Part shown: positions 1 through 10,708 of the stretch, piece by piece | Position numbering within the stretch: the first letter of the stretch is position 1 | Layout of the letters: each line of letters begins with the position of its first letter | Assembly (NCBI GenBank): GCA_021234155.1 | Contig: JAJEKV010000015.1 | Span: 5,713,194-5,777,193, forward strand | Length of the DNA stretch: 64,000 bases | Reading direction: 5' to 3' | From: Isoetes taiwanensis | Taxonomy: Eukaryota; Streptophyta; Lycopodiopsida; Isoetales; Isoetaceae | The notes under the pieces: generated by a model | Databases searched by the model: none | The model's input: the letters and a program-made list of their open reading frames with translations, nothing else | Told to the model about the DNA's origin: nothing | Made by a program: the position numbers and the translations under genes

Positions 1-82
1 AAAGACTAAGAGAGCACAGTTCCACAGAAAGATCCGGCCAGATCCTGAGAAAATCCGCACTTCGTAGTGGTTGGGCATTAAC

Positions 83-1801
83 CTAGCCGTCTGCCGCATA
101 CCACTTCAGAAGAAAAAGGTGGCGTCGGGCAACCACATAATCCAGATAACTGGTAGGAGTAGAGAAATCCACAGGAATGTGGGTAACAATATCAATATAG
201 CCCTCTTGTTTATTTTGGGCTTCTTCTGCAGATTGAACAGCTTGCTGGAGTTGATGTTCTAGGTCGCGGATCTGATTTTCCTTTTCCAGCAGGAGACGTG
301 ATTGATCACGGAACCGTTTGTGAGGAATTGTGCCATGAGAAGAGGATTGTGCAGGAGTATGGAGTCGGAGCGTGGTAATCTCTGCATCATCAATGATTTT
401 TTGTTTATGTGCTTCTGTAAGCTGAGTCTGAAGAGATGTGACCTGACTTTGCAGCGTGGTCAGTTGGTCCTGAAGAGAGGGGAGCTGCTCATTGCGCTCC
501 TTGAGCTCTTGAATTTGGGCGTGGTAATTTTGAGAGAGCTCAGTGTACATGGTGTTAAGATCTGCAATGGCTTTTTCCTTGTCACCCAGAAGTGTATCCT
601 TGGCTTTGTTCTGCTCAAGCAATTCGTGAATTGTGGATTGTAACTGAGCCTGTTGATCAGCAAAGAGGGCGGTCTGGTCTTGCGCAGTCTTGAGAGCTTC
701 ACGGGCCTGTAAGAGAGCCTCGTGCTTCTGTTGAAGTTTGTCTTCCAGGGTTTGAACCTGCGTGTTGGCAGCTTGAAGATCCCTGTGAATGGCTTCCGTG
801 GCCTCCATGTAGGCTTGAACACCATTCATGAAGACTTCTTGTGAGTCCTGAAGCTTGAGAACAACAGCTTGGACATCCTGCTGGTATTGATACAGGGCTT
901 GGCGAGGAGGTGGAGGTGCAGGGTCCTGTTGGTGATGGGTCTGTGACGTCTGAGAAGCATGATGAGAAGTGGAGGGCATGGATTCCGTGGAGGAAGAGGG
1001 GACATTAATAGGCTTTTCTTGATGTTGATCATGACCAGGAGAAAGAGGGCGTGAAGTTTCAGCCTGCTGATTGTGAGGAAGGGAATGAAAGGATTGATGA
1101 GTGGATGTATGAGAAGTGGAAGGGGACCCTGGGTGGGTGACAGGAATATAATGACGGATGATGGCCTGAAGGTGAGCACCCACAGAAGTGTCAGAGCCGG
1201 AAGAAGGTGCTACACGGACGCGATCAATTTCATGGAGGAGGCGGAAGAACAAAATTTGTGGCCAATCAATAGGTTGAGTGGAATAGACGGCCATAACGAC
1301 AGTGTTATAAAATGGTTTATTGATATGGGTATTCTTGATGGAATACCCATAGAATTTGCGCCACAGAAACTTTACAAAAGTATCGTGGGTCTTGGCAATG
1401 TTTGTGAGACGATGCATGTTGGCTTGATAAGGAGCTGCGCCATACTCAGTGACATCCTTGTCCTATAAGGCAGCCCAAGATAAAGAAGGTCGTTTAAGAG
1501 GAATTTGAAATACCTCAGAAAGCAGAACCGGAGTGAGCAAAATGGTGGTGCCATCAACCGTGGTGGCGTATCCTTCCGGGCTGTTGATCATGTGAGCGAC
1601 AAACTGCTTCAGTTGCTCCGGTTTTGGTGCAGAGAGTTCCTGTGTGGAGAATGGATAAAGCCCATGGCGTTCTACCACGGCTCGACTTGGGCCTGCTAGG
1701 GCATCTCGAAAAGTTGGTGTTGAGAAAGTCACAGATTCAAAAAGAGCTGGATCCCTTGGAGCAGAAGCTTGTAGTCGAGGAAATTTGGGTGAAGCAGCCA
1801 T
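83..1801 (-). pseudogene. accessory 3' ORF of the Gypsy element: long coiled-coil protein with one in-frame stop
   Basis: The reading frame runs from an ATG at 1801 in a strong plant start context (caccATGGct) to a stop at 83, about 570 codons, broken once by TAG at 1463-1465. The frame is the same on both sides, so one substitution splits it. The N-terminal ~200 residues look globular. A Pro/Ser/His-rich linker follows (about 1135-890). A long heptad-rich, Gln/Glu/Leu-rich coiled coil covers about 890-205. It lies downstream of pol on the same strand, where some plant Gypsy lineages carry an extra or env-like ORF. No signal peptide or membrane segment is visible. The N-terminal part faintly recalls the plant 'putative transposon protein' domain found in such ORFs, unconfirmed. 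The function is unknown. Confidence 0.7.
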
Positions 1802-2234
1802 GGTGAAGAGCGTCGGAAAGGAACGCGAACAACTGTGTTGAGAAGCCAGAGGGCGAAGAGCAGAAGACGAAAACGAAGAGAGGCGAAAAGGTTTTAGGGC
1901 ACACAAGTTGTGGCGAAGGGGCATGATGAGGATGAAACAGCAACCTTTGATGGTGCCAGGTGGCGATAGATGCGAAGAAGGCGATTGAGAGGCAAAAAGC
2001 TATGAACGGTGGAGATGAGACGTGAGGGAATGATCAGATGTGACAGCTGGCGAGGGTACAATATTAATGGCCGACGGGCGTGAAAGGAAGGAATGTCATT
2101 TAATGCCGGCAACTCGAAGTGAGATATCATAAAGAAGAATGTGTCAGAAGGTACCATGGCTAGATATGCGGCGTGAGAAAGGATTCCTGAATTAGAAAGA
2201 GCCTTGCATTGCCACCATGTCGGCAATTTTTCTG

Positions 2235-2278
2235 ATTGGTCCACGTCGACAGGGTTCCCGTCGGTTGGGCTATATAAG
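2235..2278 (+). promoter_or_regulatory. TATA box with inverted CCAAT box, antisense to the retroelement
   Basis: CTATATAAG at 2270-2278 lies about 40 bp before the ATG at 2317. ATTGG, an inverted CCAAT, is at 2235-2239. The spacing suits a plant Pol II promoter with a short leader. It points rightward, opposite to gag-pol. Confidence 0.5.
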
Positions 2279-2316
2279 ACGAGCAGTGGGCGAAGCTGAG
2301 ACACCCTTTTGCGACC

Positions 2317-2577
2317 ATGAGTATGGCAGCGGCTGGTTTGAACGAGAACTGCACGATGCCTACCAATTGCCAGGAATGGATCACCTGCAAGATGAACTGT
2401 CTGGACCTCTGGAAATGCCACAACCCTGGCATCCCTATGGATGGCTGGTGCAGTGGGATGGCTGAGCATCCCGACCCTCTGACCAACGCCATGGAGGTGG
2501 TGCTGCATCTGCGCTGGGATCCGGAGCAGAACTACTACCACATCCTCCGCATCACCTCTGCTCCCAACCCGGAGTAG
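2317..2577 (+). CDS. small antisense ORF (86 codons), unidentified
   Basis: An 86-residue ORF on the plus strand, opposite to the retroelement, lies between the pol stop and the accessory ORF. It sits about 40 bp after a good TATA box. Its N-terminal half is Cys-rich (six Cys in residues 12-45); the C-terminal half is not. No family is recognised. Antisense ORFs in the pol-3' LTR interval are known in some Tat-lineage Gypsy elements (for example Grande), which supports the reading. A minus-strand ORF of 215 codons overlaps it, so the choice of strand rests on the promoter and context. Confidence 0.4.
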   Translation: MSMAAAGLNENCTMPTNCQEWITCKMNCLDLWKCHNPGIPMDGWCSGMAEHPDPLTNAMEVVLHLRWDPEQNYYHILRITSAPNPE

Positions 2578-2611
2578 AGGGTTTTTCTTTAAACTTAGGA
2601 TTTTGTAAATA

Positions 2612-2671
2612 GGGCTCTGCCCATTTTGTAAATAGGGCTCTGCCCATAGCGGAAGTAGATGGGCTCTGCCC
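2612..2671. repeat. three copies of the short palindrome GGGCTCTGCCC
   Basis: GGGCTCTGCCC occurs at 2612-2622, 2635-2645 and 2661-2671. The first two lie in a 23-bp direct repeat containing TTTTGTAAATAG. Each can form a 4-bp stem with a 3-nt loop. The block lies just past the antisense ORF stop and just past the pol stop on the other strand, so a 3'-processing role is possible but unproven. Confidence 0.7.
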
Positions 2672-2700
2672 TCTTCCTCCTATAATATAAATATGCCGCT

Positions 2701-3163
2701 TTAGTCACTATCTGTGGATTCAGAGTCTTGTGCTGTATCAGGTGTATGACTGTCTGTATGTGCTGTATGAAATTGTTTGAGGCGAAAGCCATTAACCAGT
2801 GTAGGTAATGGAGTGCCATCTAATTCTGCCAGCTTGAAAACGCTGGGTTGTACAACTTGAACAATTTGATAAGGACCGAGCCTGGAACTTTAACTTCCCT
2901 GGAAAATTTTTGTAACGAGAATCATAAAGCAAAACCAAATCACCTTCTTGAAAAGTTTTGGTCTTCAGATGTTTGTCATGCAAAGATTTCCGCAACTGTT
3001 GACCATGAAGAACCCGAATATATGCATCTCTCCTAAGTTCATCCAAGTGTTCAAGCTGGTAAACTCGTTCTTGAAGAGCTGCAGGCGGGTTATGAGTGGT
3101 AGCAAGGTGGAACTGAAGTGTCGGAAGAACATATTCAAAAGGCATCAATGCTTCTTGCCCATA
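2701..3163 (-). pseudogene. Gypsy integrase C-terminal part
   Basis: The fragment begins with the conserved YGQEALMPFEY motif that follows the integrase core in plant Gypsy elements. It continues through the basic C-terminal domain (EGDLVLLYDSR, then VNGFRLK after a frameshift) to TAA at 2701-2703. A 1-bp frameshift lies near 2,880-2,890. The upstream part of the same domain resumes at 4,859, so the gap is the 1.69-kb insert. No chromodomain follows; the last ~25 residues are acidic and Ser/Thr-rich. Confidence 0.85.
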
Positions 3164-3165
3164 AA

Positions 3166-3745
3166 CCCCCAACACATAACAACCAACATATAAAAATTAA
3201 ATCCCCCAACACATAACAACCATTGACATTAACAACCAACACATAACTACCATTGACATTAATTAACATAACCATTGGGTCCAACACATTTAAATTAAAA
3301 TCCCCCTTAAACCCCCTTTGGTTTGGGTGCATATTCACACGGGGGGTGACTCCGGGCAACGAGAGCTGTTGGATAGGCATATTCACCCCTCATTCCTTAA
3401 TCTATACCGTACGTAAAGTTCCTCGTTTGTGGGGTATGCAAGTACAAAATTTGCTATACTATATAATAAGATTCGCAAAATACTATAAGATTTCAAGCGG
3501 AATACTATATGGTGTTGATTTCGTACGTGCAAAATACAATTATGAGGGCTCTCGCTGCCCTACGTCACCCCCGTGTGAATATGCACCCAAACCAAAGGGG
3601 GTTTAAGGGGGATTTTAATTTAAATGTGTTGGACCCAATGGTTATGTTAATTAATGTCAATGGTAGTTATGTGTTGGTTGTTAATGTCAATGGTTGTTAT
3701 GTGTTGGGGGATTTAATTTTTATATGTTGGATGTTAATGGTTTGT
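3166..3745. mobile_element. foldback MITE, copy 1 (about 190-bp inverted arms)
   Basis: The left arm (about 3,166-3,355) and right arm (about 3,552-3,745) are near-perfect inverted copies around a ~195-bp centre. Translating the two arms on opposite strands gives the same peptide for more than 40 residues, which shows the inversion directly. The arms contain repeated AACACATAAC words. No transposase is present, so it is non-autonomous. A second family member is at 56,445-56,870. Confidence 0.85.
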
Positions 3746-3765
3746 GTTGCAAAAAATTTTTTATA

Positions 3766-3811
3766 GCCCCTTCGGGGCCTTAGGGACGTCCCCCCCTCCC
3801 CCCCCCCCCGG
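3766..3811. other. GC hairpin with TTC(G) loop, then a C-rich run
   Basis: GCCCCTTCGGGGC (3766-3778) is a perfect 5-bp stem with a UUCG-type loop just beyond the foldback MITE. About 12 bp later comes a near-continuous C run (about 3,790-3,811). A matching hairpin, GGGCCCTTCGGGCCC, follows the second MITE copy at 56,886-56,900. Confidence 0.7.
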
Positions 3812-4530
3812 TGTGACAAAAATTTTAGAATTCAAACCAGAAAAAAACTAGAATTCATTTGAGGCTTTCATCACCTGTAGCTTTTGAATTTGATCACAAT
3901 AAAACAAATAGAACATAAGTAAAAGTTACCATAAAGATAGAGCAGATTGATCCCATTATTCTGAAAGTAGTTTACAACACAAAGAAAACCCTCTGTTATT
4001 ATGCTACATATTGTTACTTCCGCTACAACTATTTCTCTTTCACAATGACACCATTGTTTATCAATCCATATGATTTTGGATGCTCCATCTCTAGCTTAAA
4101 GGTAATGCATGATTCACCTTACGGTTCGATTAAAGTTCCAAACCTACAATATAAATGTATTCTTGTGGCCCTTTGTTTGGTGATCTGCGTGACATGGAAA
4201 AGGGCGTGGAATAATCCCTTTGTTGTGTGCATAAGAATCCGTTTGTTGATTGAAGCTAAAGGCTGGCTGCTATGAACAATCAGGAAGCGAAATATCCAAG
4301 AGTTGAAAGCAAACAGAGGGCCTAAACTTGAATCTGCAAACAAATCATAGGAAGGAAACAAAAAGGGGTTTTGCAAAGACTACATTGTAGAATCAGAAAC
4401 CGATACCTTGAAAAAAAAACATTATGCTAACTGAAGAAACATTAAAAAACAAATACCTTTGTAAGTGTGAGCAAAAAATCCATCTCGTGGTAGTAAAATC
4501 CACTCCGGCAATAAGAATCCAAGAGGGCAA

Positions 4531-4655
4531 GTACACATGCACACACATGCACACATGCACATGCACTTGCACTTGCACATGCATATGAACATGCACATGC
4601 ATGTGCACATGCACACACATGCTCATGCATGTGCACATGCACATGCACACACTTG
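4531..4655. repeat. CA/TG-rich (CACATG)-type microsatellite
   Basis: About 125 bp are built of irregular CACATG, CACACATG and CACTTG units. The alternating purine-pyrimidine pattern keeps all frames open on both strands and gives His/Val/Met/Cys-rich spurious ORFs. It lies within the 1.69-kb insert. Confidence 0.9.
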
Positions 4656-4858
4656 CATAGTGTTCACGCACAAACACATGCAGAGAAAGACAACAACCCT
4701 CGGATTTTTCCAACCAACGAAAATCAACGGCCCATAAAGGGTGCACTCTAGAAATACTATTTAGTACACCTCAACGAATACAACAACGAAATCATAGAAA
4801 AACCATATGAAAAAGCGTATAAAAATCTAAAAGTAACCCCCTGTTATTATGCTACATA

Positions 4859-5660
4859 TACCAACTTAAAAGGAGTGTGACCAAGTAGCAATCTTGAAAC
4901 AACAGTTGTAAGCCCAAAGAACAGTAGGTAGCTTGTCTTGCCAGTGTGCGAGAAGCGTCACAAATTTTCTTGAGAATAGTGATGAGAGTCTTGTTTGTGC
5001 TTTCAGCCAAACCATTCCCTTGAGGATAGTAAGGTGTGCTTTTGCGATGATGTATCAGCAGATAATCCGTCAGCTCCTTGATAGTGTGATTGACAAAATG
5101 AACACCTCGATCACTGACCAATTCCGTAGGACAGCCAAAACGCGTGATGATTTGCGTATAGATGACCTTGGCGGTGCTTGCAGCCGTGTTGTCTGGAAGT
5201 GCGCAAGCCTCCGCCCATTTGGTAGCATAATCAGTGAGAACCAGAATGTAGCGGGCACGGGTGTGCCGCGCAGGAGGGTCGATAGGTCCCACAAAGTCCA
5301 TTCCCCATTTGCTGAAGGGAAGTGGCATGGCAACCGGCGTCAACGGGAGAGCGTCACGGGCCATGGGCCGTCCCACACGCTGACAGACATCACACGTGCG
5401 GGCGTGAGCGTGGGCATCTTTGAAGAGCGTGGGCCAGAAATATCATGCGAGAAGGATTTTGCGTGCCGTGGTGTCACCATGAAAATGACCTCCACCTAGC
5501 CCTTCATGTGCTTCTCGAACAATATCAGGCACTTCATAAGGAAGAACACAGCGTCAGAGGACTGTATCCTTGCCACGTTTGTAAAGATGGCCTGCAACCA
5601 TGGTGTAGTCACGGACCTCACGGAGAAATTGACGGTGACGGGATTTAAGTTTTTCTGGAG
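4859..5660 (-). pseudogene. Gypsy integrase: zinc-binding domain and catalytic core
   Basis: Minus-strand coding shows the HHCC zinc-binding region (HEGLGGGHFHG ... CDVCQ, about 5,510-5,380). The core follows with all three acidic residues in recognisable settings: WGMDFVGP, LVSDRGVHF and NGLAESTNKT. The C-terminal continuation is displaced to 3,163 by the insert. A frameshift near 5,555 separates this from the RNase H side. The product would join element cDNA into the genome; this copy cannot make it. Confidence 0.85.
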
Positions 5661-5713
5661 AGAGCGTGGGGTCTTCTGATGGAAGAGCCCCTGTGAGGAG
5701 ATATTGCTGAAAG

Positions 5714-7080
5714 TTATGAAACCAGTGTGGTGGCCGTGACCAAAAAAAGCTGAGCGTCAGGAAAAGCATCTGAAACTCCCGTGGAGGGATCATCTGTGTG
5801 AATGCGTGATAGATAATCCGGGACGACATGAGCTTTGCCTGCTTTATGAACAATTTCAAAAGGAGCAAATTCTTGCAGAAGAAGGACCCAACGAGCAATT
5901 CTACCCGTGGGCGTGGACTTGTTGATCAAATAGAGAAGTGCCTGATGGTCAACGAAGAATTTGATTTGACTGCCCAAGAGATAATGACAGAAACGTTGGA
6001 CACAAAAGATCAAGCCCAAGGCCTCTCTCTCAGTGGCAGAATAGTTGCGCTCAGCAGGGTTGAGTTTTCTGCTGGCATAACGGTTTGGTCTGTCTGTGTG
6101 CGCATCATATGCTTGAGAAAGAACAGCACCAATAGCAAATGCGGAGACATCAACATGAACATGAAAAGGCTTGTCCCATTGAGGAGGAACAAGCACGGGG
6201 GCCTGAGTAAGCAAAATCTTCAACTGTTGGAAAGCAGCATCCGCCTGGGAATTCCAAGCCCAAGTGGATTCATCACCCGTGAGTTTATGAATGGGATCAG
6301 CAATGGCTGCAAGTCCAGGAATGAAGGTGGAATAATAAGTTACCTTGCCCAGGAAGGAACGTGTCTCTTTGATATTAGATGGTGCTTGAGCTTTAAGCAC
6401 GCAACTGATTTTAGCAGCATCCGTGGTGATACCTGCCTTACTGACCACATGTCCTAACAGAACACCAGAGGTGACGCAGAAGGTGCATTTCTCAGGATTG
6501 AGACTAATGCCAGACTCATCACATTTCTGAAAGACGAGCTCTAATTTATCCAGGGGTCATCCATGGAACTGTAGGCGGAAAAGTCATATTGAAAAATCTG
6601 GAGAAAGGGTTTCTCCTTCATATAATCATGAAAAACCGAGAGCATGATGCGTTGAAACGTTGATGGAGAGTTTGATAACCCAAAAGGAACCACCTTGTAG
6701 GCAAAAGTGCCCCACGGGGTGGTGAAGGTAGTCTTGAGTTGATCCGCTTCTTTGATTGAAATTTGATTGTAGCCAGAAAAACTATCCATGAAGGAGTACA
6801 TTTCATGACCAGCGACCTCTTCCAGAACCTGGTCCGTGAAGGGAAGCGGGAAGTGATCACGCTCCGTGGCCTGATTGAGTTTGCGGTAGTCTATGCAAAC
6901 GCGGATCTTACCGTTGTGTTTGAGAGCAATGACGATGGGGCTCACCCATTCAGAATGTTTGACCTCGTAGATCAAACCTGCGGCGAGAAGTTTGTCAATT
7001 TCAGCCTTGACTCGGTCACGGTAATTTGGGTTGAGCCGGTACTGTTATTGCTATACAGGACGTGCATCTGATTTGGTAGG
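5714..7080 (-). pseudogene. Gypsy reverse transcriptase and RNase H
   Basis: RT motifs read leftward: EWVSPIVIALKHNGKIRVCIDYRKLN, KTTFTTPWGTFAYKVVPFGL, and the catalytic segment as IFQYDFSAY. The family has YxDD at that point, so the first Asp is replaced by Tyr. A 1-bp deletion in a C run near 6,553 shifts the frame after it. RNase H follows (6,448-5,714) with ERNYSATEREALGLIFCVQRF and FFVDHQALLYLINKSTPTGR. Two in-frame stops precede RT (TAG 7051-7053, TAA 7045-7047). TE decay is clear. Confidence 0.88.
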
Positions 7081-7123
7081 AATGGTGAGTTCCCCTAAGT
7101 CTTTGTTGATGCCCCGAAGATCT

Positions 7124-9009
7124 TTATAGCTCCAGGCAAAAAATGTGTTTGAACTTTTTGAAGAGCGTGATGGCGCGTTCTCGATAGGTGGTCAGAAGAT
7201 TTGCAGCTAGGCGGACTGGCTGATTGTTGCCAACGTCCACAATCTCCACAGCAGGAGTCTGAATGTGTGGGATAACTTCCGTGTCGTGAACAACATGAGC
7301 AGGAGGTTGAAACATGACAGGATGAGTTGCGCTCTGCGTGGTGAAGAAGAGTGGTTGCTGAGTGTCATCAAGCAATGGTTGCTTCATTACGGCGTGGACG
7401 TCCACTGTGTCTGGAAAAAGTTCTGTAGCCGAAAAATGATCGATACGTTGGATGCGATTGCAAGGAGCCAGGTAGGGGTCGAGTAAAGCAGCCACAGCCT
7501 GGTCCTGATCAAGAGTCATCTCGCCCCAAGGATCAGCATATTCAGGGTTATAGGATGACAGAGGCAGACTCGCAGGAGGAGCCTGAACTTGATAAATGTT
7601 CTGTGCTTCTTCAGAATCGGTGTCTAAGAGAGAAGGTTCAGCATGTTCGACCGAAATGATCTTGCCAGTTTCCAAATCCATGGTGGCATTGAGGTGACCA
7701 TCTGTAATGACTAACTGGGGTATGGCCCAGTAATGGATACTTTTGGCCTGACGGAGAAAAGGTCTGCCGACCAACATTTCATAATCACCTGGATCTTCCC
7801 CTGCTTTCCAAACACCAAATTCCAAGGGGAATCTGAGATCGCCTATATTGATGTGAAGAAGAGGCGTGACACCTTGAGGGCGTGTGATATGGCCATTAGC
7901 CAATTTTATGTCATATGGGGCACGATAAAGTTGTTTGATGCCCATTTGCTTGCGGAGTTTATCCGTGATGAGATTGACAGCACTACTCCCGTCAATTTGA
8001 ACATGGTTGACTTGTTGATTGCCCACCGTAGCATGTACCATGGGTGTGGAGGTAGCGACTGCCCCAACCAAAACCGTGAGAAGGGGCAACTGATCCTTGA
8101 GAGCAGGACACAGTTTCAAAATAGTGGCCAGACTTAAAGGAATTTTGATTTTTGCTAGCTCCTCTTGGAGTTCCAACGGCACATGAGAAAATGGATCAGT
8201 TGTATCCAATGGAGCAGGAGTGCGTGGTAATGAAGCAGCAACTTCTTTGAGAAGCTCCACCTCCGCAGCAATATTCGGATATGTCTGAGAACGTGGAGGT
8301 TGATATGATGAAGGTGCGTCCTGACGCTGCTGAGCTCTGGTGGTGGCATGGACATTAGCCAGTGCGCGTCCTTCAACAGCTTGCATGAGATTCAGAATAC
8401 TTTGTCTGACTTTGGGCATGACATGAGGCATGAGTTTATCCAGATCTGGGGCAAAGTGAACCTTCTTGTCCTCAGCATGAGGGATCATGTCAACTGCAAA
8501 AGCAGGTTGTGTATCATGAGGAAGGATGGTCAAGGGGCGTGACACCCTGGTCTGGCGTGAAACCAACCCAACCCAATTTGACGGTTGAACTGGAGGATTG
8601 AGAGCCTGATAAATCTCTTCCTGGGCTTGTTGATCCATCTGAGGAGTTGCTGCAGGAGCGGGTTGATACCTGGATTGTTGAGGCACGCGTGGTGGTTTTC
8701 GAAGAACAGGACGAGGGCCCTGTTTGCCATTGGCAATCCAAAGTTGATAGGCCATGAGGCGTATGGACGTGGTTTGATTCGTGCCTGGTAGTTGGACTTG
8801 AACTTGAGGAAGTTGAGGGCATGCCGTGGTGGTATGACCCCATTCCAAACAATGATAGCACTGAGCTTTAGCAGGATCAAAAGGAGGACGGTTGCTTTGT
8901 CCCCGTGGCTGCTGAGATTGTTGATACTGTTGAGCAGGTTGTGCTTGAAATTGCTGAGGTTGATATGTCTGCTGTTGCTGAGGTGTGGTCTGGACTTGAT
9001 AAACCATCT
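7124..9009 (-). pseudogene. Gypsy gag C-terminus and aspartic protease
   Basis: This frame follows gag after a shift at a run of five A residues (9,009-9,013 on the plus strand). It starts Gln-rich, then has a third CCHC knuckle (CYHCLEWGHTTTAC, about 8,860-8,900). The protease region follows, with HVQIDGSSAVNLI near 7,980-8,003; the usual core is D[ST]G, so DGSS is a variant. MLVGRPFLRQ follows downstream, typical of retropepsin C-terminal segments. The frame ends at 7,124, before RT. Confidence 0.8.
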
Positions 9010-10151
9010 TTTTGCCGGAAGGGTGTAGGATGAGTACGAGTGCATTCTTCCGTGGCATGGTTGCACATGTTGCAACGTTTACAATGAGGAGGGCCATTGG
9101 TGGAGTTGCACTCATTGGCCAAATGGCCTTGATATTTGCAGATGTGGCACCAAATTTGACTGCGTTGAGGATTGGAGTGTGGAGGCTGAACAGCAGTCTG
9201 AGGTACCATGACAGGAGGAATGAAGGGTAGCTCCTGGAGGGCCACGCCGCGAGAGGAAACATTAACTGAATGATTGACAAGTTCGATGGCCTGCTCCAAA
9301 GTCTTGGGGCGTAGGTATTCAGTCATGAGACGAATAGCCGGAGGGAGTCCCTGAAGAAACCAGACGAGGATCTGGCTTTGCGTGGGGTACTCTTGAAGTT
9401 TGCTGAGGAGAATGTGAAGACGATCCGCAAAATCCCGGGCTGATTCCGTGGGCTCTTGCTGGAGATCATTGAGTTGCTTGAGAAGAAATTGATCATCATC
9501 GGTGGTCCCATAATGAGAAAGGAAAGCAGTCTTCATGTCAGTCCAGTTTTGTTTCCAATGGCTTTTGTTTGCCATGAGCCATTGATGAGGGGATCCACGC
9601 AGCGTGGTGGAAAAGATATGGAACTTCAGTTGAGGTTGAGCGTGTCCATTGAGGACAGCCAGAGCCTCAAATTCTTCCATGTGGGCTTGAGCACTTTGAT
9701 CCAATGGTTTGCCTTTAGTACTGCCAAAAGTGGGATAGGTCAGTTTGAGAGTCTGAAAAGAAGATTGTGATGGGCCTTGTGCATAGAGAGGCGGTGTATA
9801 AGGAGGAACATAATGGGGCGGGACTTCCATGGATTCCGTATGAGATGGCAAAGGAGCAGAAAGACCCTGAAGATGTGCAAAAGGAGGTTCTTGTGGTGGA
9901 GGACCTTGGGGTCCGTGGTCATGAGGTTTGAGATCGGTAAGAGTGTAAACGGGAAGAGTCTGGTGAAAAGAAGGAGATTGAGGATATGTCTGAACCTGGG
10001 GAGGGCCGAAAGAAACCTGAGGATAACCCATTCCACCAGGGGGAGATGATGGTTGTGAAGGCAGAGGAGTATGGCAAGAGGAGATATGAATGTAGGCACT
10101 TTCGGGAGTGTGGAAATAAGCTGGAGGTTGCTGAACAGGTGTATGATGAGG
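8877..10151 (-). pseudogene. Gypsy gag, main part (capsid and zinc knuckles)
   Basis: The open frame runs from the edge of the CACTA-like element (10,151) down to a stop at 8,877. It is Pro/Gln/Ser-rich first. A Retrotrans_gag domain follows (about 9,710-9,270) with HMEEFEALAVLNGHAQPQLK, PHQWLMANK and ESARDFADRLHILLSKLQEY. Then come two CCHC knuckles (CHICKYQGHLANEC and CKRCNMCNHATEEC). An ATG at 10,031 is internal; the frame is open upstream to the insertion point. The true gag start is at 27,211. Confidence 0.85.
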
Positions 10152-10154
10152 TGA
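10152..10154. repeat. target-site duplication TGA, left copy
   Basis: TGA at 10152-10154 matches TGA at 26994-26996 on the other side of the CACTA-like insert. Three-bp duplications are the CACTA norm. Confidence 0.65.
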
Positions 10155-10164
10155 CTAACTACAA

Positions 10165-10688
10165 GGGATAGTCGACGTCCAACGACGTCGCGACGTCGAA
10201 GAACGACGGGTCGTCGTCGAACATCGACGACATCGTCGTTCAACGGCGACAACGTCGTTCGGCGCCGTTCAACGACGCGTTCGTGGCCGACGTGGTCGGA
10301 TTGGCTGCGTGGCATGGTAAATGCTAGCGCCAGGCGGCAAGCGTCGTCGTGCCACGTGCACAAAACGTCGTTTAATGTCGCCTCGTGGATCCGGCGTGGC
10401 ACATCCGGCTGCGGGCTGGCCGACATGCCGCCCGGCACGCCACCGTCGTTACGCCATCGCCGACATGATGTCGTTGAACGGCGACTAAAAATCGACGTGA
10501 CCGGTCTTTCATTGGCTTTCTTCGACATGCCGGTCGGCGCGCCAAAGTGTCCCGCCATCGTCGACATGGACGCCGTTAAACGACGCCTAGAATATCGGCG
10601 TGGCGCTAGTTTTGCCCAGCGTGGCGGCATCGTCCCGCCACGCCATTGTCGCCAGAGCGCCACGTAAACAACGTCGTTTAACAACGTC
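10165..10688. repeat. CGTCG-rich subterminal block, left
   Basis: About 520 bp very rich in CGACG/CGTCG/AACGACGT words in both orientations, with many GTCGTTTAACGACG-like palindromes, GC-rich against AT-rich neighbours. It ends at a run of 20 T residues (10,689-10,708). Related blocks lie at 23,479-23,596, 24,753-24,880 and 26,590-26,980. Confidence 0.8.
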
Positions 10689-10708
10689 TTTTTTTTTTTT
10701 TTTTTTTT

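Larger units (their letters stand above)
3164..4854. mobile_element. 1.69-kb insertion in integrase, flanked by CATA duplication
   Basis: The integrase coding stops at 4,859 and resumes at 3,163. CATA is present on both sides (3160-3163 and 4855-4858). Removing the insert plus one CATA leaves the integrase frame intact across the site, so the edges are well placed. The insert begins with a foldback MITE (3,166-3,745). It continues with a GC hairpin, a C-run, non-coding AT-rich sequence and a CA/TG-rich tract. The ~19-bp word CTGTTATTATGCTACATAT occurs at about 3,993 and 4,841, that is, internally and at the right edge. The class of the whole insert is unknown; it may be two nested events. Confidence 0.7.

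Noticed and set aside
1463-1465. Nuclear reassignment of TAG/TAA to Gln
   Set aside because: Other genes in the window end in TAA, and the affected ORFs are decayed elements; C-to-T decay is simpler.
1894-2541. Minus-strand 215-codon ORF
   Set aside because: It overlaps the promoter-bearing antisense ORF, and its composition is unconvincing; the better accessory ORF start is 1801.
3766-3800. Helitron 3' end (hairpin then CTRR)
   Set aside because: The spacing between hairpin and CTRR is wrong at both loci, and one locus lacks CTRR.
4393-4746. His/Val/Met/Cys-rich ORFs on both strands
   Set aside because: They are products of the CACATG microsatellite, which has no stops in any frame.
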